Assembly (NCBI RefSeq): GCF_001311175.1
Contig: NZ_BBAI01000013.1
Coordinates: 1-60,476, forward strand
From: Lacticaseibacillus pantheris DSM 15945 = JCM 12539 = NBRC 106106
GTDB taxonomy: Bacteria; Bacillota; Bacilli; Lactobacillales; Lactobacillaceae
Length of the DNA stretch: 60,476 bases
Direction of reading: 5' to 3'
Part shown: positions 9,493 through 20,735 of the stretch, piece by piece
How the letters are laid out: each line of letters opens with the position of its first letter
How positions within the stretch are numbered: the stretch's first letter is position 1
Position numbers and translations under genes: made by a program
The notes under the pieces: generated by a model
Told to the model about the DNA's origin: nothing
The model's input: the letters and a program-made list of their open reading frames with translations, nothing else
Databases searched by the model: none

Positions 9493-10617
9493 GCCGATCA
9501 TTCCCCCAGCCACTATCGGCATCATCGGGGGCGGTCAATTGGGCCGCATGATTGCCATTGCGGCCCGGTCGATGGGTTACCGTGTGGGTACGCTGGAACC
9601 AACGCCCGATTCACCGACTGGGCAGGTGGCTGACTTCCAAATCACGGCTCCGTACAGTGATCAGGATGCGTTGATAGAACTAGCGCGGCGTAGTGATGTT
9701 TTAACCTACGAGTTTGAGAACGTTGACCTCGTCGCGTTGAAACGTGTGGCGACCATGACCAGCGTCCCCCAGGGTACTGAATTACTGGCCATCACGCGGG
9801 ACCGTATCCGCGAAAAGACCTTCTTACGCGACGTTGCGGGGGTACCCGTCACCGACTTTGTCAGCGTGCCCAATGCGGACAGTTTGGCCGGGGCAATCGC
9901 ACAGATTGGGTACCCGGCCATCCTGAAAACCGCGACCGGTGGGTACGACGGTCACGGCCAACAGGATTTGAACGGTCCTGCCGATTTAGGTGCGGCGCGT
10001 CAATTAGCCGCAAAGGCACCGTGCATTTTAGAGCGGCGGGCACATTTTCACCGGGAGTTATCGTTGATGGTGACCCGTGATGGTCGTGACCGGGTACGCA
10101 CCTTTCCGGTCGTGGAGAACCGGCACGTTGACCATATTCTCCACACGACTCTGGCCCCGGCACCCGGCTGGACGAAGGGGTGCGTCAGCAGATTGACCAG
10201 CTGGCGACCAATATCGCTGAGGGGCTCGACCTGCGCGGTGTGCTTGGCATTGAACTATTTGCCACTGACACCGGCGTGCTGGTGAACGAACTGGCCCCGC
10301 GACCGCATAATTCGGGGCATTACAGCATTGAGGCCTGCAACGTTTCGCAGTTTACCGCGCACGTCCTCAGCATTTGTGGGTTACCCATTCCGCGTATTCG
10401 GTTAGAGGAACGCGCGGTGATGCGGAACCTGCTGGGCGATGATTTGTTGGCGGCACGCGCGGAATGGACAGAACATCCCGAATGGCACCTACATGATTAC
10501 GGTAAAGCGGCTGTGCGCACCGGTCGCAAGATGGGGCACATTACCGTAACGGGATCTGTCGGGGATACACAACTAGATTTGTTGGGACAGGTACAGCTAG
10601 GAAGGAAGGTTAAATAG
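9485..10617 (+). CDS. purK: N5-carboxyaminoimidazole ribonucleotide synthase, one frameshift
   Basis: ATP-grasp enzyme carboxylating AIR with bicarbonate. GIIGGGQLGRM opens the N-terminal domain, ATP-grasp features include ILKTATGGYDGHGQ, and VNELAPRPHNSGHYSIEAC is the PurK C-terminal signature. The frame changes near 10160-10185, where VRQQIDQLATNIAEG continues in another frame. Joined length is about 377 residues, normal. Translation is probably coupled to purE, and purC begins on the next base. Confidence 0.92.
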
Positions 10618-11341
10618 TGGTAACCAAAGGTGAGTTGTTGTACGTGGGTAAGGCTAAGCAAGTATTTAGTACGGATAACCCCGAACTATTATGGGTGCAC
10701 TATTTAGATCAGGCCACGGCCTCAACGGGAAGAAGAAGGTCATCATTGACGGCAAAGGCACGTTGAACCTCCAAATCTCAGGCCTGTTGTTCAAAGAGTT
10801 ATCTGCTACTGGGGTGCCGACCCACTTTGTTCAGGACCTGGACGGCCAGGATATGTTGGTGCGGAAGGCCAAGATGGTTCCGTTGGAGGCCGTGCTCCGC
10901 AACTTTGCTTCCGGCCATTTCGTCACTAAGTTTAATGCAACGCCAATGATGAAGCTTGATCCACCGGTGCACGAGTTTTACCTGAAGTCGGACGACCTGG
11001 ATGACCCCTTCATTAACGACGCACAGGTCATTGCTTTAGGAATTAGTGATGAGGAGACGCTGGCGGCCATGAAGCGCATGACGGACACGGTGAACACGTG
11101 GTTATCCCGTCGGTTTGCCGAGATTGGCATTACGTTGGTGGATTTCAAACTTGAGTTTGGTCGTTTAGCCGACGGGACCCTAGTGTTAGCCGATGAATTG
11201 TCCCCAGACAATATGCGATTAGTCGACGCGGACACCGGCCTATCTTTGGACAAAGATGTTTTCCGTAAAGATGCAGGACCGTTAACCCCAGTTTACGCCG
11301 AAGTGCTCAACCGGCTGGCAGCACACCCACAGGAGGTATAA
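10618..11341 (+). CDS. purC: SAICAR synthetase, one frameshift
   Basis: Joins CAIR and aspartate to form SAICAR. The N-terminus reads KGELLYVGKAKQVFSTDNPE from a GTG start at 10618, after AGGAAGG. The body continues NGKKKVIIDGKGTLN in another frame after an indel near 10723. LADELSPDNMRL is the conserved substrate loop, and MLVRKAKMVPLEAVLRNFASG, here partly quoted as VPLEAVLRNFASG, is the PurC core. It is about 241 residues once joined, as expected. It abuts purK and is 3 bases from purS. Confidence 0.93.
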
Positions 11342-11344
11342 GTC

Positions 11345-11608
11345 ATGTTCAAGGCAGTCATTAACGTGAATTACAAACCATCGGTACTGGATCCTCAGGC
11401 TGAGGCCATCCATAAAGCGTTAGGGCGATTAGGCGACGACAATATTGCGACCGTTATGGTGGGTAAATATTTTGAACTAACCCTGAACGCACCCACTATC
11501 GAGGCTGCCAACGACCAGGTCGAACGCATTTGCGACCAACTGCTGGCTAACGTCAACATGGAAACATACCGCTTCACCGTGACACCGTTACAGGGGGCCA
11601 CAGCATGA
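11345..11608 (+). CDS. purS: Phosphoribosylformylglycinamidine synthase, PurS subunit
   Basis: Small 87-residue subunit that bridges PurL and PurQ in the three-part FGAM synthase of Gram-positive bacteria. [11 protein letters not shown] and the [12 protein letters not shown] end fit PurS. AGGAGG sits 8 bases upstream of the start. It overlaps purQ by 4 bases (ATGA type), typical of coupled subunit synthesis. Confidence 0.95.
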   Translation: MFKAVINVNYKPSVLDPQAEAIHKALGRLGDDNIATVMVGKYFELTLNAPTIEAANDQVERICDQLLANVNMETYRFTVTPLQGATA

Positions 11609-12288
11609 GGGCGGCGGTGCTGAGTTTTCCTGGCTCCAATTGCGACCAGGACTTGGTTTGGGCCACCCAGCAGGTTGCGGGGGGCTGCGCCGAAATCGTA
11701 CCAGCAACGGCCACCACATTGTCAGGATTTGACGTGGTGATGATTCCGGGAGGCTTTTCGTACGGCGACTACTTACGCAGCGGTGCGATTGCCAGCGTTG
11801 CTCCGGTCATGACGGCCGTACGGCACTTTGCCGATGCTGGTGGTTTCGTCATGGGTATCTGTAATGGCTTTCAAATTTTGACTGCAGCGGGCCTGCTTCC
11901 GGGTTCGCTGCAAAGTAACACCCAGTTGGACTTTGTTTGTGCACCTACGTCCCTGAAGGTGGAGAACGTGCGGACGCCGTTCACTAACCGCTTTGCACCC
12001 GGTACGACGATTACCCTGCCCATTGCTCATGGCGAGGGCAATTACTACGCCGATGCGGGTACCATTGCTGAGCTGGAAGCGCACGGTCAGGTGGTGTTCC
12101 GTTATCGGGAAAATCCTAACGGTAGCGTTCACGATATTGCGGGCATCACCAACCGTGCGGGTAACGTACTGGGGATGATGCCCCATCCCGAACGGGCGGT
12201 GGAGTCCCTGTTAGGCGGCACCGATGGTTTGGGCGTATTTACTTCGTTACTTGCAGCCACAAAGGAGGCCACCTATGCCAGTCGTTGA
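11605..12288 (+). CDS. purQ: Phosphoribosylformylglycinamidine synthase, glutaminase subunit
   Basis: Class I glutamine amidotransferase that supplies ammonia to PurL. The start is FPGSNCDQD, the nucleophile Cys is in [10 protein letters not shown], and the catalytic His/Glu are in [10 protein letters not shown]. It has 227 residues, normal. Its end overlaps the purL start (ATG 12275), so PurS, PurQ and PurL are coupled. Confidence 0.96.
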   Translation: MRAAVLSFPGSNCDQDLVWATQQVAGGCAEIVPATATTLSGFDVVMIPGGFSYGDYLRSGAIASVAPVMTAVRHFADAGGFVMGICNGFQILTAAGLLPGSLQSNTQLDFVCAPTSLKVENVRTPFTNRFAPGTTITLPIAHGEGNYYADAGTIAELEAHGQVVFRYRENPNGSVHDIAGITNRAGNVLGMMPHPERAVESLLGGTDGLGVFTSLLAATKEATYASR

Positions 12289-14484
12289 GCTAGCACCGGA
12301 GGAAGTTGCCGCACGCAAACCGTATTTAGATTGGGGTTTGACCGAGGAGGAATACCAACGTCTGGCGGACAAACTCGGTCGGTTACCAAACTTTACCGAG
12401 GTGGGCCTGGCTTCGGGCATGTGGAGCGAGCATTGTGCGTACAAGTACAGTAAGCCAATACTAAAGCAGTTTTGGACGCATAACGACCGCGTGCTGATGG
12501 GTCCCGGTGAGGGCGCCGGCGTGATTGATATTGGCGAAGGCAAAGCCGTCGTGTTCAAGCCGAAAGCCACAACCACCCGAGTGCCGTTGAGCCATACGAA
12601 GGGGCCGCGACCGGGGTCGGTGGTATCATCCGCGACATCTTTTCCATCGGGGCAGAACCCGTTGCGTTACTGGATTCGCTCAGCTTTGGTGAACTGGACG
12701 ACGCGCACGTCCGGCACCTCGTTGATCGCGTGGTCGCCGGAATTGGTGGTTACGGCAACGCCATCGGGATTCCTACCATTGGCGGGGAAACCAACTTCGA
12801 TGCGACCTACGCGAAGAATCCGCTCGTGAACGCCATGTGTGTGGGCGTGATGGACCGGGACGCAATCCAGCGCGGTCGAGCGGCTGGTGCTGGTAACGCC
12901 ATCATTTATGTGGGTGCAAAGACCGGCCGCGACGGTATTAACGGAGCCAGCTTTGCCTCGGCGGAGTTTAGCGATGCGGCGGATGCAGACCGTGCGGCCG
13001 TCCAGGTGGGTGATCCGTTCATGGAGAAGCTCCTCACTGATGCTTGCCTCGACGTGTCGCGGGCACACCGTGATGTGTTGGTGGGCATCCAAGATATGGG
13101 GGCTGCTGGTCTGGTGAGCTCCAGTGTCGAGATGGCTGACAAAGCCGGGGCGGGTATGTTGCTCGACCTGGACTTGGTGCCCCAGCGGGAACCGGGGATG
13201 ACGCCATACGAAATTATGCTCTCGGAGTCGCAGGAACGAATGCTGCTATGTGTTCAGGCCGGGGCCGAGCAGGAAGTGATGGATGTGTTTACCCAAAGTG
13301 GTCTTGACGCCGTTGTAATCGGCCGGGTCACTGACGGTCAGCAGTACCAACTAGTACAAGATGGAAAGTTGGTGTGCGACGTGCCGGTGAGTTTGCTCAC
13401 GGATGACGCGCCGGTTTACCACCAGGTGGGGATCCGGCCGGAACGCTTGGCTCACCCAGCCGCCGACTTTGAACCCGTCCTCGATAATCCAGAGGCCACG
13501 TGTTGGACATGATGGCCCAACCAACGATTGCCAGTAAGCGGAGTCTATTCCAGCGGTACGACTCACAGGTTAAGACGAACACGGTGGTTCTTCCCGGCGC
13601 CGATGCGGGGGTCATCCGGGTACGGGGCACGCACCGGGCGTTGGCGGTGACTACCGACAGCAATGGGCGGTACTTGTACCTTGATCCCGAGCGTGGCGGT
13701 GCCATGGTGGTCGCGGAAGCGGCGCGCAACTTGGTGGCCACCGGTGCAGAACCGTTAGGGGTGACTGACTGCCTGAATTACGGTGATCCCACTAACCCGG
13801 AACACTTTTATGAATTATCCGCGTCCGCACGCGGGATTGTTGCAGCAACTAAGGCACTGAACACGCCCGTTATTTCGGGTAACGTCTCGTTGTACAACGA
13901 GACTGACGGTGCAGCAATTTATCCGACGCCAATGATTGGGATGGTCGGGCTGGTGACTGACCTGGACGACATCACACCTAATACTTTTCAGCAACCGAAT
14001 GATCGTCTCTACTTGGTAGGCCAGACCGGCGCGGACTTCAACGGCACCGAGTTGCAGAAAATGGTCACGGGTGGTGTATCTGGACGCCTGTTCGACTTTG
14101 ACCTTGACGCGGAGCAGCATAATCAGCAGGCCCTGCTGAATGCTATTCGCGCAGGTTTGGTCACTGCTGCCCACGATCTTAGTATTGGTGGGTTTGCCGT
14201 GGGTCTCGCGGAGATGGCCTTTGGTCGGGGATTGGGTGCGTCAGTGAGCTACGATGTGCCGGCAACATGGCTGTTCGCCGAAACGCAAAGCCGTTTTTTT
14301 GGTCACCGTCGCTTCCAACCGGGCGGCTGAGTTTGAAGCCGTCATGGGGTCGCGTGCCCAGTTGATTGGCCACACAACGGCGGTCGCTCGACTGGTGGTA
14401 GACGCGCACGGCGCGACGCTAGACCTACCAGTTGCACGTTTACAACAAAGCTATGAGGAGGCGATCCCATGCCTGATGCAGTAA
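12275..14484 (+). CDS. purL: Phosphoribosylformylglycinamidine synthase, PurL subunit, three frameshifts
   Basis: Synthetase subunit converting FGAR to FGAM with [21 protein letters not shown] and [12 protein letters not shown] start the small-type PurL. The next frame has [17 protein letters not shown] and GIPTIGGE, and then [20 protein letters not shown] third has [18 protein letters not shown], and the last [16 protein letters not shown]. Indels lie near 12580, near 13500 and at a T7 run (14294-14300). Joined length is about 736 residues, as in Bacillus-type PurL. The stop overlaps purF by 16 bases. Confidence 0.93.
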
Positions 14485-15925
14485 ACGGTCTTAATGAAGA
14501 GTGCGGTTTGTTCGGCGTTTGGAATAATCCGGCGGCCGCGGACATCACCTATCTCGGTTTGCACACGTTGCAGCATCGGGGGCAGGAGGGCGCCGGCATT
14601 GTGGGCCTAACGGGGGCGGGCATGCTCCGCCATCGCGGGTTGGGCTTACTGGCCGAGGTGTTCACGAAGCCTGACCAGTTGGCTAGCCTGCAGGGGCGCG
14701 CCGCTCTGGGCCATGTGCGCTACTCTACGGCGGGTGGACGTGTTTTGGAAAACATCCAACCGTTGTTGTTCCGCTTTACGACGACCGGCGACGTGGCGTT
14801 GGCCCATAACGGCAATTTGACCAACGCCCGCTCGTTACGGGCCCAGTTGGAACGTGAGGGTGCCATCTTTCAGTCCACGTCCGATACGGAGGTATTGATG
14901 CACCTGATCCGTCGCAGTGACAAGACGAACTTCGTCGATCAACTCAAAGAGGCGTTGAATCAGGTGCACGGTGCTTTGCCTTTATGTTGCTGACCGAGCA
15001 CGGATTGTACGCGGCTAGCGACCCTAATGGGTTTCGACCGCTGGTGGTCGGCACCCTGCCTGATGGCGGTACCGTGGTGTGCAGCGAGACCGCCGCACTA
15101 AATGCGGTGGGGGCGACCTTTGTGCAGGATGTGGCGCCAGGTGGACTAGTAGTAGTGGACCGGAACGGATTGCGTATCGACCACTACACGACGAAAACGG
15201 AGCTGGCCGTGTGCTCGATGGAGTACGTCTACTTTGCCCGCCCGGATTCAGAGATTCATGGTGTGAACGTACACCAGGCGCGTGTCCGCATGGGTAAGCG
15301 GTTAGCCGCCGAACAGCCGGTTGATGCCGATATTGTCTGTGGCGTACCCAATTCCTCGCTCTCGGCGGCTATGGGCTATGCTCAGGCCTCGGGAATTCCC
15401 TACGAGATGGGGTTAGTTAAAAGTCAGTATGTTGCCCGCACATTTATCCAACCGACGCAGGAATTACGCGAACGGAGTGTCCGCATGAAGTTGAGCGCAA
15501 TTCGGCCGGTTGTCGCGGGGAAACGTGTGGTGCTGGTAGATGATTCTCTGGTGCGCGGCACCACTGCCCTACAAATTGTCAAATTGCTACGGGATGCGGG
15601 TGCGGCGGCAGTACACCTACGCATCAGTAGTCCGCCGCTACGCTTCCCGTGCTTTTACGGTATTGATATTCAGTCAACCCACGAGTTGATGGCGGCTAAC
15701 CACAGTGTTGCGGACATGCGGCAAATATTGCACGTGGATTCGCTGGGCTTTCTGTCGGTTGATGGGTTGGAACGTAGCGTGGGCCTGACCACGGCTGCGC
15801 CGCACCACGGGCTGTGCGTGGCTTACTTTACGGGCGAATACCCCACACCTTTGGATGACTATGCCGCCACGCTACAGGATGAATTGTCACAATTAAACAT
15901 CAAAGTAGCGGAGGTGAGCGCATGA
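14469..15925 (+). CDS. purF: Amidophosphoribosyltransferase, one frameshift
   Basis: Transfers glutamine ammonia to PRPP, the first step of purine synthesis. A short propeptide ends at the catalytic Cys in NEECGLFGVW. Ntn-hydrolase features include HTLQHRGQEGAG and GHVRYSTAGG. The PRPP-binding loop is VVLVDDSLVRGTT. One indel near 14975 interrupts GAFAFMLLTEHGLYAASD. Joined length is about 485 residues, normal. An Fe-S type C-terminus is suggested by the C-containing segment near FPCFYGIDI. Confidence 0.94.
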
Positions 15926-16941
15926 CGGATGCATACCGGGAGGCAGGTGTGGATATTACGGCGGGTGCAGCGGCGGTTGAACGCTTTGCACCATTAGCCG
16001 CTAGTACACACAATGAGCACGTAGTCAGCAAAATTGGCGGATTTGCCGCGGCGTACGCGCTGCCGGAGCTGAGTAACCCAGTGGTGTTGGCCGCAACCGA
16101 CGGGGTGGGGACCAAAGTATTGTTGGCGCAGCAACACCACCAGGTTGCCGGCCTCGGCACCGACTTGGTTGCAATGGTGGCCAATGACTTGCTGGCCGAC
16201 GGTGCATACCCGCAATTCTTCCTCGATTACATGGCGGTGGGCCACCTGGATCCAGAGTTGGCCGCCGAACTGGTCGGGGGCATCGCGTCTGGGTGCCGGG
16301 AAGCGGGGATGGCTCTGATTGGTGGGGAGACCGCCGAGATGCCGGACTTGTACCAGGGCGGCCACTTTGATTTGGCTGGGTTTGGTGTGGGTGTGGCCGA
16401 CCGGAACCGCACGTTGCCGCGAGGCGTCGAGGCGGGCGACCTACTAGTGGGTTTTCCCAGCACGGGCGTCCACGCTAACGGCTTTTCGTTAGTAAGACAC
16501 TTGTTGGATACCACCGGTTTGGCCGACCAACCGTTGGCGGATGGGCGCACGGTCGTGGCGGCGCTACTGACGCCAACCCGGATTTACGTGCGTTCAATCA
16601 CGCCGCTCATCGAGGCCGGGTACGTTCACGGACTGGCGCACATCACGGGCGGTGGGTGGACGGATAACGTGCCGCGTATGCTCCCCGCAACTTTGGCGGC
16701 GGAAATCGACGTTGGTTCATGGGCATGGCCGGAATTGTTTACCCGTATGCAGACAGCTGGGGAGCTTACCCTAGACGAAATGCGCCGAACCTTCAATTTA
16801 GGCATGGGCATGGTGGCCGCGTTGGATCCTGAGCATTGGTCGGCAATTCAAGCGGCGTGCCCGGATGCCGTGCGCGTGGGGAAAGTAGTTCCCCGAGCGG
16901 CAGGGCAAGCTGTTGTCTGGCGGGAGGGCGTGCATGAGTAA
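15922..16941 (+). CDS. purM: Phosphoribosylformylglycinamidine cyclo-ligase
   Basis: AIR synthetase, using ATP to close the imidazole ring. ATDGVGTKVLLA, MVANDLLADGAYPQFFLDYMA (partly quoted: NDLLADGAYP), GGETAEMPDLY and ITGGGWTDNVPRM are family motifs. It is 339 residues and intact. It overlaps purF by 4 bases and purN by 8, keeping translation coupled. Confidence 0.96.
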   Translation: MTDAYREAGVDITAGAAAVERFAPLAASTHNEHVVSKIGGFAAAYALPELSNPVVLAATDGVGTKVLLAQQHHQVAGLGTDLVAMVANDLLADGAYPQFFLDYMAVGHLDPELAAELVGGIASGCREAGMALIGGETAEMPDLYQGGHFDLAGFGVGVADRNRTLPRGVEAGDLLVGFPSTGVHANGFSLVRHLLDTTGLADQPLADGRTVVAALLTPTRIYVRSITPLIEAGYVHGLAHITGGGWTDNVPRMLPATLAAEIDVGSWAWPELFTRMQTAGELTLDEMRRTFNLGMGMVAALDPEHWSAIQAACPDAVRVGKVVPRAAGQAVVWREGVHE

Positions 16942-17505
16942 ATCGATTGCGGTATTTGCTTCGGGTACGGGTAGTAACTTTCAGGCGTTGGTGGAAGCCT
17001 TCGCCCAACCGGACAGTGGCGTGGTAATCAAGGCGTTGGTATGTGATCACGCGCTGGCACCGGTGGTGGGCAAAGCAGCGCTGGCTGGTGTACCGATTAT
17101 TACGGTCGACTACCGTGAATTTGTCGACAAAGCGGCGGCCGAAGCGGCTATCGTTAGTCAGCTGCCAGAGGTGGACCTGATTGTTTTGGCCGGCTATATG
17201 CGTATTTTGGGGCCGACGTTATTAGCGGCCTACCCGCAGCGCATCATTAACCTACACCCAGCCTGTTGCCTAGTTTTCCCGGACGGACGGGTATTGAGGA
17301 TGCGTGGCGTTATGGCGTGCAGATTACCGGCGTCACGGTGCACTTTGTGGACGCGGGGATTGATTCGGGGCAAATTATTGCCCAGGAGGCGGTGCGTGTT
17401 GAACCGGGTATGAGTGTCGACGATTTAGCACGGCGGATTCATGCGGTGGAGCACCAATTGTTGCCAGCGACGGTACAACGGTTAATTCAAGGGGGAAAAA
17501 TTTAA
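16934..17505 (+). CDS. purN: Phosphoribosylglycinamide formyltransferase, one frameshift
   Basis: Transfers formyl from 10-formyl-THF to GAR. The opening [16 protein letters not shown] binds the phosphate. The catalytic segment is [13 protein letters not shown] with INLHPA. One missing base near 17263 breaks the conserved HPxLLPSFPG loop; the next frame continues [18 protein letters not shown] and [13 protein letters not shown]. About 190 residues joined, as expected. Confidence 0.93.
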
Positions 17506-19034
17506 TGAAGCGTGCATTACTGAGTGTCTCTGACAAACATGGTTTAGTGGAGTTTGCCCAAGGGTTGGTTGAACGTGGTTTCGAAATTATTTCGACGGGC
17601 GGTACCCACGACCAGCTGGTGGGGGCGGGTGTGCCGGTGACGAGTGTTGCGGATGTGACGGGGTTCCCAGAAATGCTGGACGGCCGGGTTAAAACTTTGC
17701 ATCCCCGTATTCATGCCGGTATCCTAGCCCGACGTGAAAGTGCCGAACACATGGCAGCCATTGCGGCGGCGAACATTGAGCCCATTGACGTTGTCTGCGT
17801 GAACCTCTACCCCTTTGCTGAAACTATCCACCAGGAAGGAGTGGCCCGCGCCGATGCAATCGAGCAGATCGATATCGGCGGCCCGTCCGCTTTGCGTGCG
17901 GCGGCTAAGAATGCGTCGAGTGTTTGGGCTGTGGTCGATCCGGATGATTACGCCGCTGTTCTCGCGGGCATCGACACTGACGATGTTGCTCTCCGTTCAC
18001 GGTTGGCCGCAAAGGTGTTCCGGGTAACGGCCGCCTACGATGCGCAAATCGCTGCGTACCTAACCGGTGAGGAATTTCCGGACACGTTCACGCCGACTTA
18101 CGTCAAGCAGCAGGACATGCGTTACGGTGAAAATAGCCACCAGGCGGCAGCTTTCTACGCTGAACCCTATCCAGCGGCAACGTCCATCGCGGCGGCACAC
18201 CAATTGCACGGCAAGGAGTTGTCCTTTAACAACATGAAGGATGCGGACGCGGCTTTGCGGACGGTGAACGAGTTCGACGTACCAACCGTTGTGGCCATGA
18301 AACATATGAACCCATGTGGCATCGGTCAGGGTGACAACATCGAGGAGGCGTGGGACAAAGCATTTGCGGCCGATAGCACCTCCATCTTTGGCGGGATTAT
18401 TGCGCTGAACCGCACCGTGGACCTGGCCACCGCCACCAAGATGCACGCGCTATTTCTGGAAATTATTATGGCGCCGGGCTACGACGATGATGCCCTGGCC
18501 ATGCTGGCGCAAAAGAAAAATTTGCGTATCCTCACGGTGACTTTGACCGACCACAGCCAGCCACGCGCACGGGAGCCCGAAACCGTTTCGGTGAGTGGCG
18601 GCCTGCTTGTTCAGGAGGTAGATAACCAGGTGGAGGGTGCCAACGATTTAACGGTCGTCACGAAGCTGGCACCCACCCCCGAGCAGGTACGGGCACTTCT
18701 CTTTGCCCAAATTGCGGTGAAGCACGTCAAGAGTAACGCCATTGTTGTGGCCAAAGACGGGCAGACACTCGGCATTGGTGCTGGGCAAATGAACCGGATT
18801 GGCTCCGCTGAAATTGCCCTGGCTGCGGCTCTAACTCACCACAACTTTGCGGGGGCCGTACTCGCGAGCGACGCGTTCTTCCCCATGGGCGATACGGTGG
18901 AATATGCGGCTCAGCACGGCATTCGCGCGATTATTCAGCCGGGTGGCAGCATTCGGGACCAGGAATCGATTGACATGGCCGACGAGTACGGCATCGCGAT
19001 GGTCACGACCGGCGTGCGGCATTTCCGGCATTAA
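17505..19034 (+). CDS. purH: Bifunctional AICAR formyltransferase/IMP cyclohydrolase
   Basis: Final two steps to IMP. The N-terminal MGS-like cyclohydrolase domain shows [25 protein letters not shown] and [18 protein letters not shown]. The C-terminal transformylase shows [25 protein letters not shown] and KHMNPCGIG. It is 509 residues with no frameshift. Its ATG overlaps the purN stop. Confidence 0.97.
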   Translation: MKRALLSVSDKHGLVEFAQGLVERGFEIISTGGTHDQLVGAGVPVTSVADVTGFPEMLDGRVKTLHPRIHAGILARRESAEHMAAIAAANIEPIDVVCVNLYPFAETIHQEGVARADAIEQIDIGGPSALRAAAKNASSVWAVVDPDDYAAVLAGIDTDDVALRSRLAAKVFRVTAAYDAQIAAYLTGEEFPDTFTPTYVKQQDMRYGENSHQAAAFYAEPYPAATSIAAAHQLHGKELSFNNMKDADAALRTVNEFDVPTVVAMKHMNPCGIGQGDNIEEAWDKAFAADSTSIFGGIIALNRTVDLATATKMHALFLEIIMAPGYDDDALAMLAQKKNLRILTVTLTDHSQPRAREPETVSVSGGLLVQEVDNQVEGANDLTVVTKLAPTPEQVRALLFAQIAVKHVKSNAIVVAKDGQTLGIGAGQMNRIGSAEIALAAALTHHNFAGAVLASDAFFPMGDTVEYAAQHGIRAIIQPGGSIRDQESIDMADEYGIAMVTTGVRHFRH

Positions 19035-19093
19035 GTTACGGCGCCGCGGCATTGACGGTGCCAGTTGACTCGCACATGGGAGGACGTTATTTT

Positions 19094-20350
19094 ATGGTGC
19101 AACATAACGTATTGATTGTTGGTGGTGGTGCCCGTGAAAGTGCATTAGGTCTCGCTTTTCGGCGCGCCCCGTCGGTTGACCGGGTTTATGTAGCGCCCGG
19201 TAATCAGGCCATGAAGTTGTTGGGATTGGACCCGGTGCCCATCGCCGTTGACGATTTTGACCGGTTATTGGACTTCGCCCGCGGCCACGTGGACCTCACC
19301 TTTGTTGGTCCCGAGGTGCCGCTGGTAGGTGGGATTGTAGATGCCTTTATGGCGGCCGGGCAGCAGATTTTTGGCCCACATCAGCGGCTGGCGCAGTTGG
19401 AGGGTAGTAAGGGGTTTGCCAAAGCGTTTATGCAACGGCACGGTATTCCCACAGCGCGGTCGGTTGTGACGCATACCCTGACGGAAGCGCAGGCGGCGAT
19501 GCGCGAATTTGGAGCACCAGTCGTGGTGAAGGCCGATGGCTTGGCCGCGGGCAAAGGGGTGCGGGTCGCGGCCACCATTGCAGAGGCTGAGGCGGCGCTG
19601 GATGGCTTGTACCGGCAGGGCGCGGATGCGACCGTAGTGGTGGAGGAGTACCTCACTGGGCAAGAAGCGTCGGTGATGACGCTATTTGCGGGTACTCACT
19701 TTGTGACTTTGCCGTTATCTCAGGACCATAAGCGCCGATTTAACGGGGATGCCGGGCCCAATACTGGCGGGATGGGGGCCATTAGTCCCGCACCGCAGTT
19801 TGGCGCCACGGCGGCTGCGGAGGCGCAAGCGATTGTTCAGCGCACGATTACTGGTATTCATGCGGACGGCTTGGATGGTTGCGGCGTGTTGTACACCGGA
19901 TTAATGTTTACGGCGGACGGGCCACGGGTGCTGGAGTACAACGTCCGCTTGGGGGATCCTGAAACCCAGGTGTTGTTACCGCAAATTAAGGATGATTTGT
20001 ACGTGACGATTACTAACCTCATGGCGGGGCAACAACCGCAGCTACATTTGAACGGGCAAACGTACAGTGCGGTTGTCCTTGCGCACCCCGGCTATCCAGC
20101 GACCAGTCGGCCACCACTGGCGTTCAAGGTGCCGGCCACCCCCGAGCTGGGGCAATGGCTCCCAGCCGCGGTTGAGTACGGGGATAATGGTTGGCAAAGT
20201 AGCGGTGGTCGGGTGGCAACCGTTGTGGGTGCTGGTGATAACATTCAGACGGCGACCAAGCTGGTTTACCAATTGGTCGACCAATTGGCGGGCGAGCTGG
20301 CCTTTCGCGAGGACATTGGTTATCATGCGCTTATGGAACCCGTCCGGTAA
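19094..20350 (+). CDS. purD: Phosphoribosylamine-glycine ligase
   Basis: ATP-grasp GAR synthetase. VLIVGGGARESALG, GPEVPLVGGIVDAF, KADGLAAGKGVRVA and YNVRLGDPETQVLLP are family signatures. ATG 19094 after GGGAGGA is the likely start, giving 418 residues; an in-frame ATG 42 bases upstream has no ribosome binding site. It is the last gene of the operon and ends at a symmetrical terminator. Confidence 0.95.
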   Translation: MVQHNVLIVGGGARESALGLAFRRAPSVDRVYVAPGNQAMKLLGLDPVPIAVDDFDRLLDFARGHVDLTFVGPEVPLVGGIVDAFMAAGQQIFGPHQRLAQLEGSKGFAKAFMQRHGIPTARSVVTHTLTEAQAAMREFGAPVVVKADGLAAGKGVRVAATIAEAEAALDGLYRQGADATVVVEEYLTGQEASVMTLFAGTHFVTLPLSQDHKRRFNGDAGPNTGGMGAISPAPQFGATAAAEAQAIVQRTITGIHADGLDGCGVLYTGLMFTADGPRVLEYNVRLGDPETQVLLPQIKDDLYVTITNLMAGQQPQLHLNGQTYSAVVLAHPGYPATSRPPLAFKVPATPELGQWLPAAVEYGDNGWQSSGGRVATVVGAGDNIQTATKLVYQLVDQLAGELAFREDIGYHALMEPVR

Positions 20351-20371
20351 CAGTTAGTGGTTGATTGCAAC

Positions 20372-20405
20372 AAAAAAACTCGGTGGTTTTCCACCGAGTT
20401 TTTTT
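20372..20405. terminator. Bidirectional terminator between purD and a minus-strand small gene
   Basis: ACTCGGTGG and CCACCGAGT pair across a TTTT loop, with a seven-A tract on the left and a seven-T tract on the right. It can stop transcription from both sides. Confidence 0.92.
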
Positions 20406-20422
20406 GGTACTGCGATTATTAA

Positions 20423-20524
20423 TTAATCAACGTCGAAGAAACGGATAAACCAGCGCCACCACGTCTGGTGCCTGCGGTCATAGCGCTGAACCCGACTTGC
20501 GTCTATTTTGGTTGTATTATCCAT
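20423..20524 (-). CDS. Small Trp/Arg-rich basic protein, 33 residues
   Basis: ATG at 20524 to TAA at 20423. The sequence begins MDNTTKIDASRVQRYDRRHQ and continues TWWRWFIRFFDVD. GGGGGAA lies about 9-14 bases upstream of the ATG, and the shared bidirectional terminator begins 17 bases after the stop, so the frame sits in a complete small transcription unit. The C-terminal half is amphipathic and aromatic (WWRWFIRFF), suggesting membrane contact. I do not recognise the family. It could also be a chance frame, but its start signal, position and composition argue for a gene. Confidence 0.5.
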   Translation of the reverse strand: MDNTTKIDASRVQRYDRRHQTWWRWFIRFFDVD

Positions 20525-20735
20525 GTGTCAATGGTTCCCCCAAATACCGAGTCACGTGCCCCCAGTAGTATTTACTAACGACTACCATTTTAACCGTTTG
20601 CGCATACAGGCGCTAGCCAACGTTCACCGTTCTGGTAGGTGTTGCCGGCAACTATCCGCGCAGATACAAGGTTACTAGCGGTGGTTACGGAATCGTTAAA
20701 TTTGGGGTGTAGTGAGTGGGGGACGTGGATACTGG
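20525..20735. other. Gene-free spacer
   Basis: The spacer between the small minus-strand gene and the first L-hydroxyacid dehydrogenase is expected to hold the terminator of the dehydrogenase and the promoter of the small gene. I see no convincing consensus for either, only short imperfect inverted repeats around 20600-20660. Confidence 0.4.
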
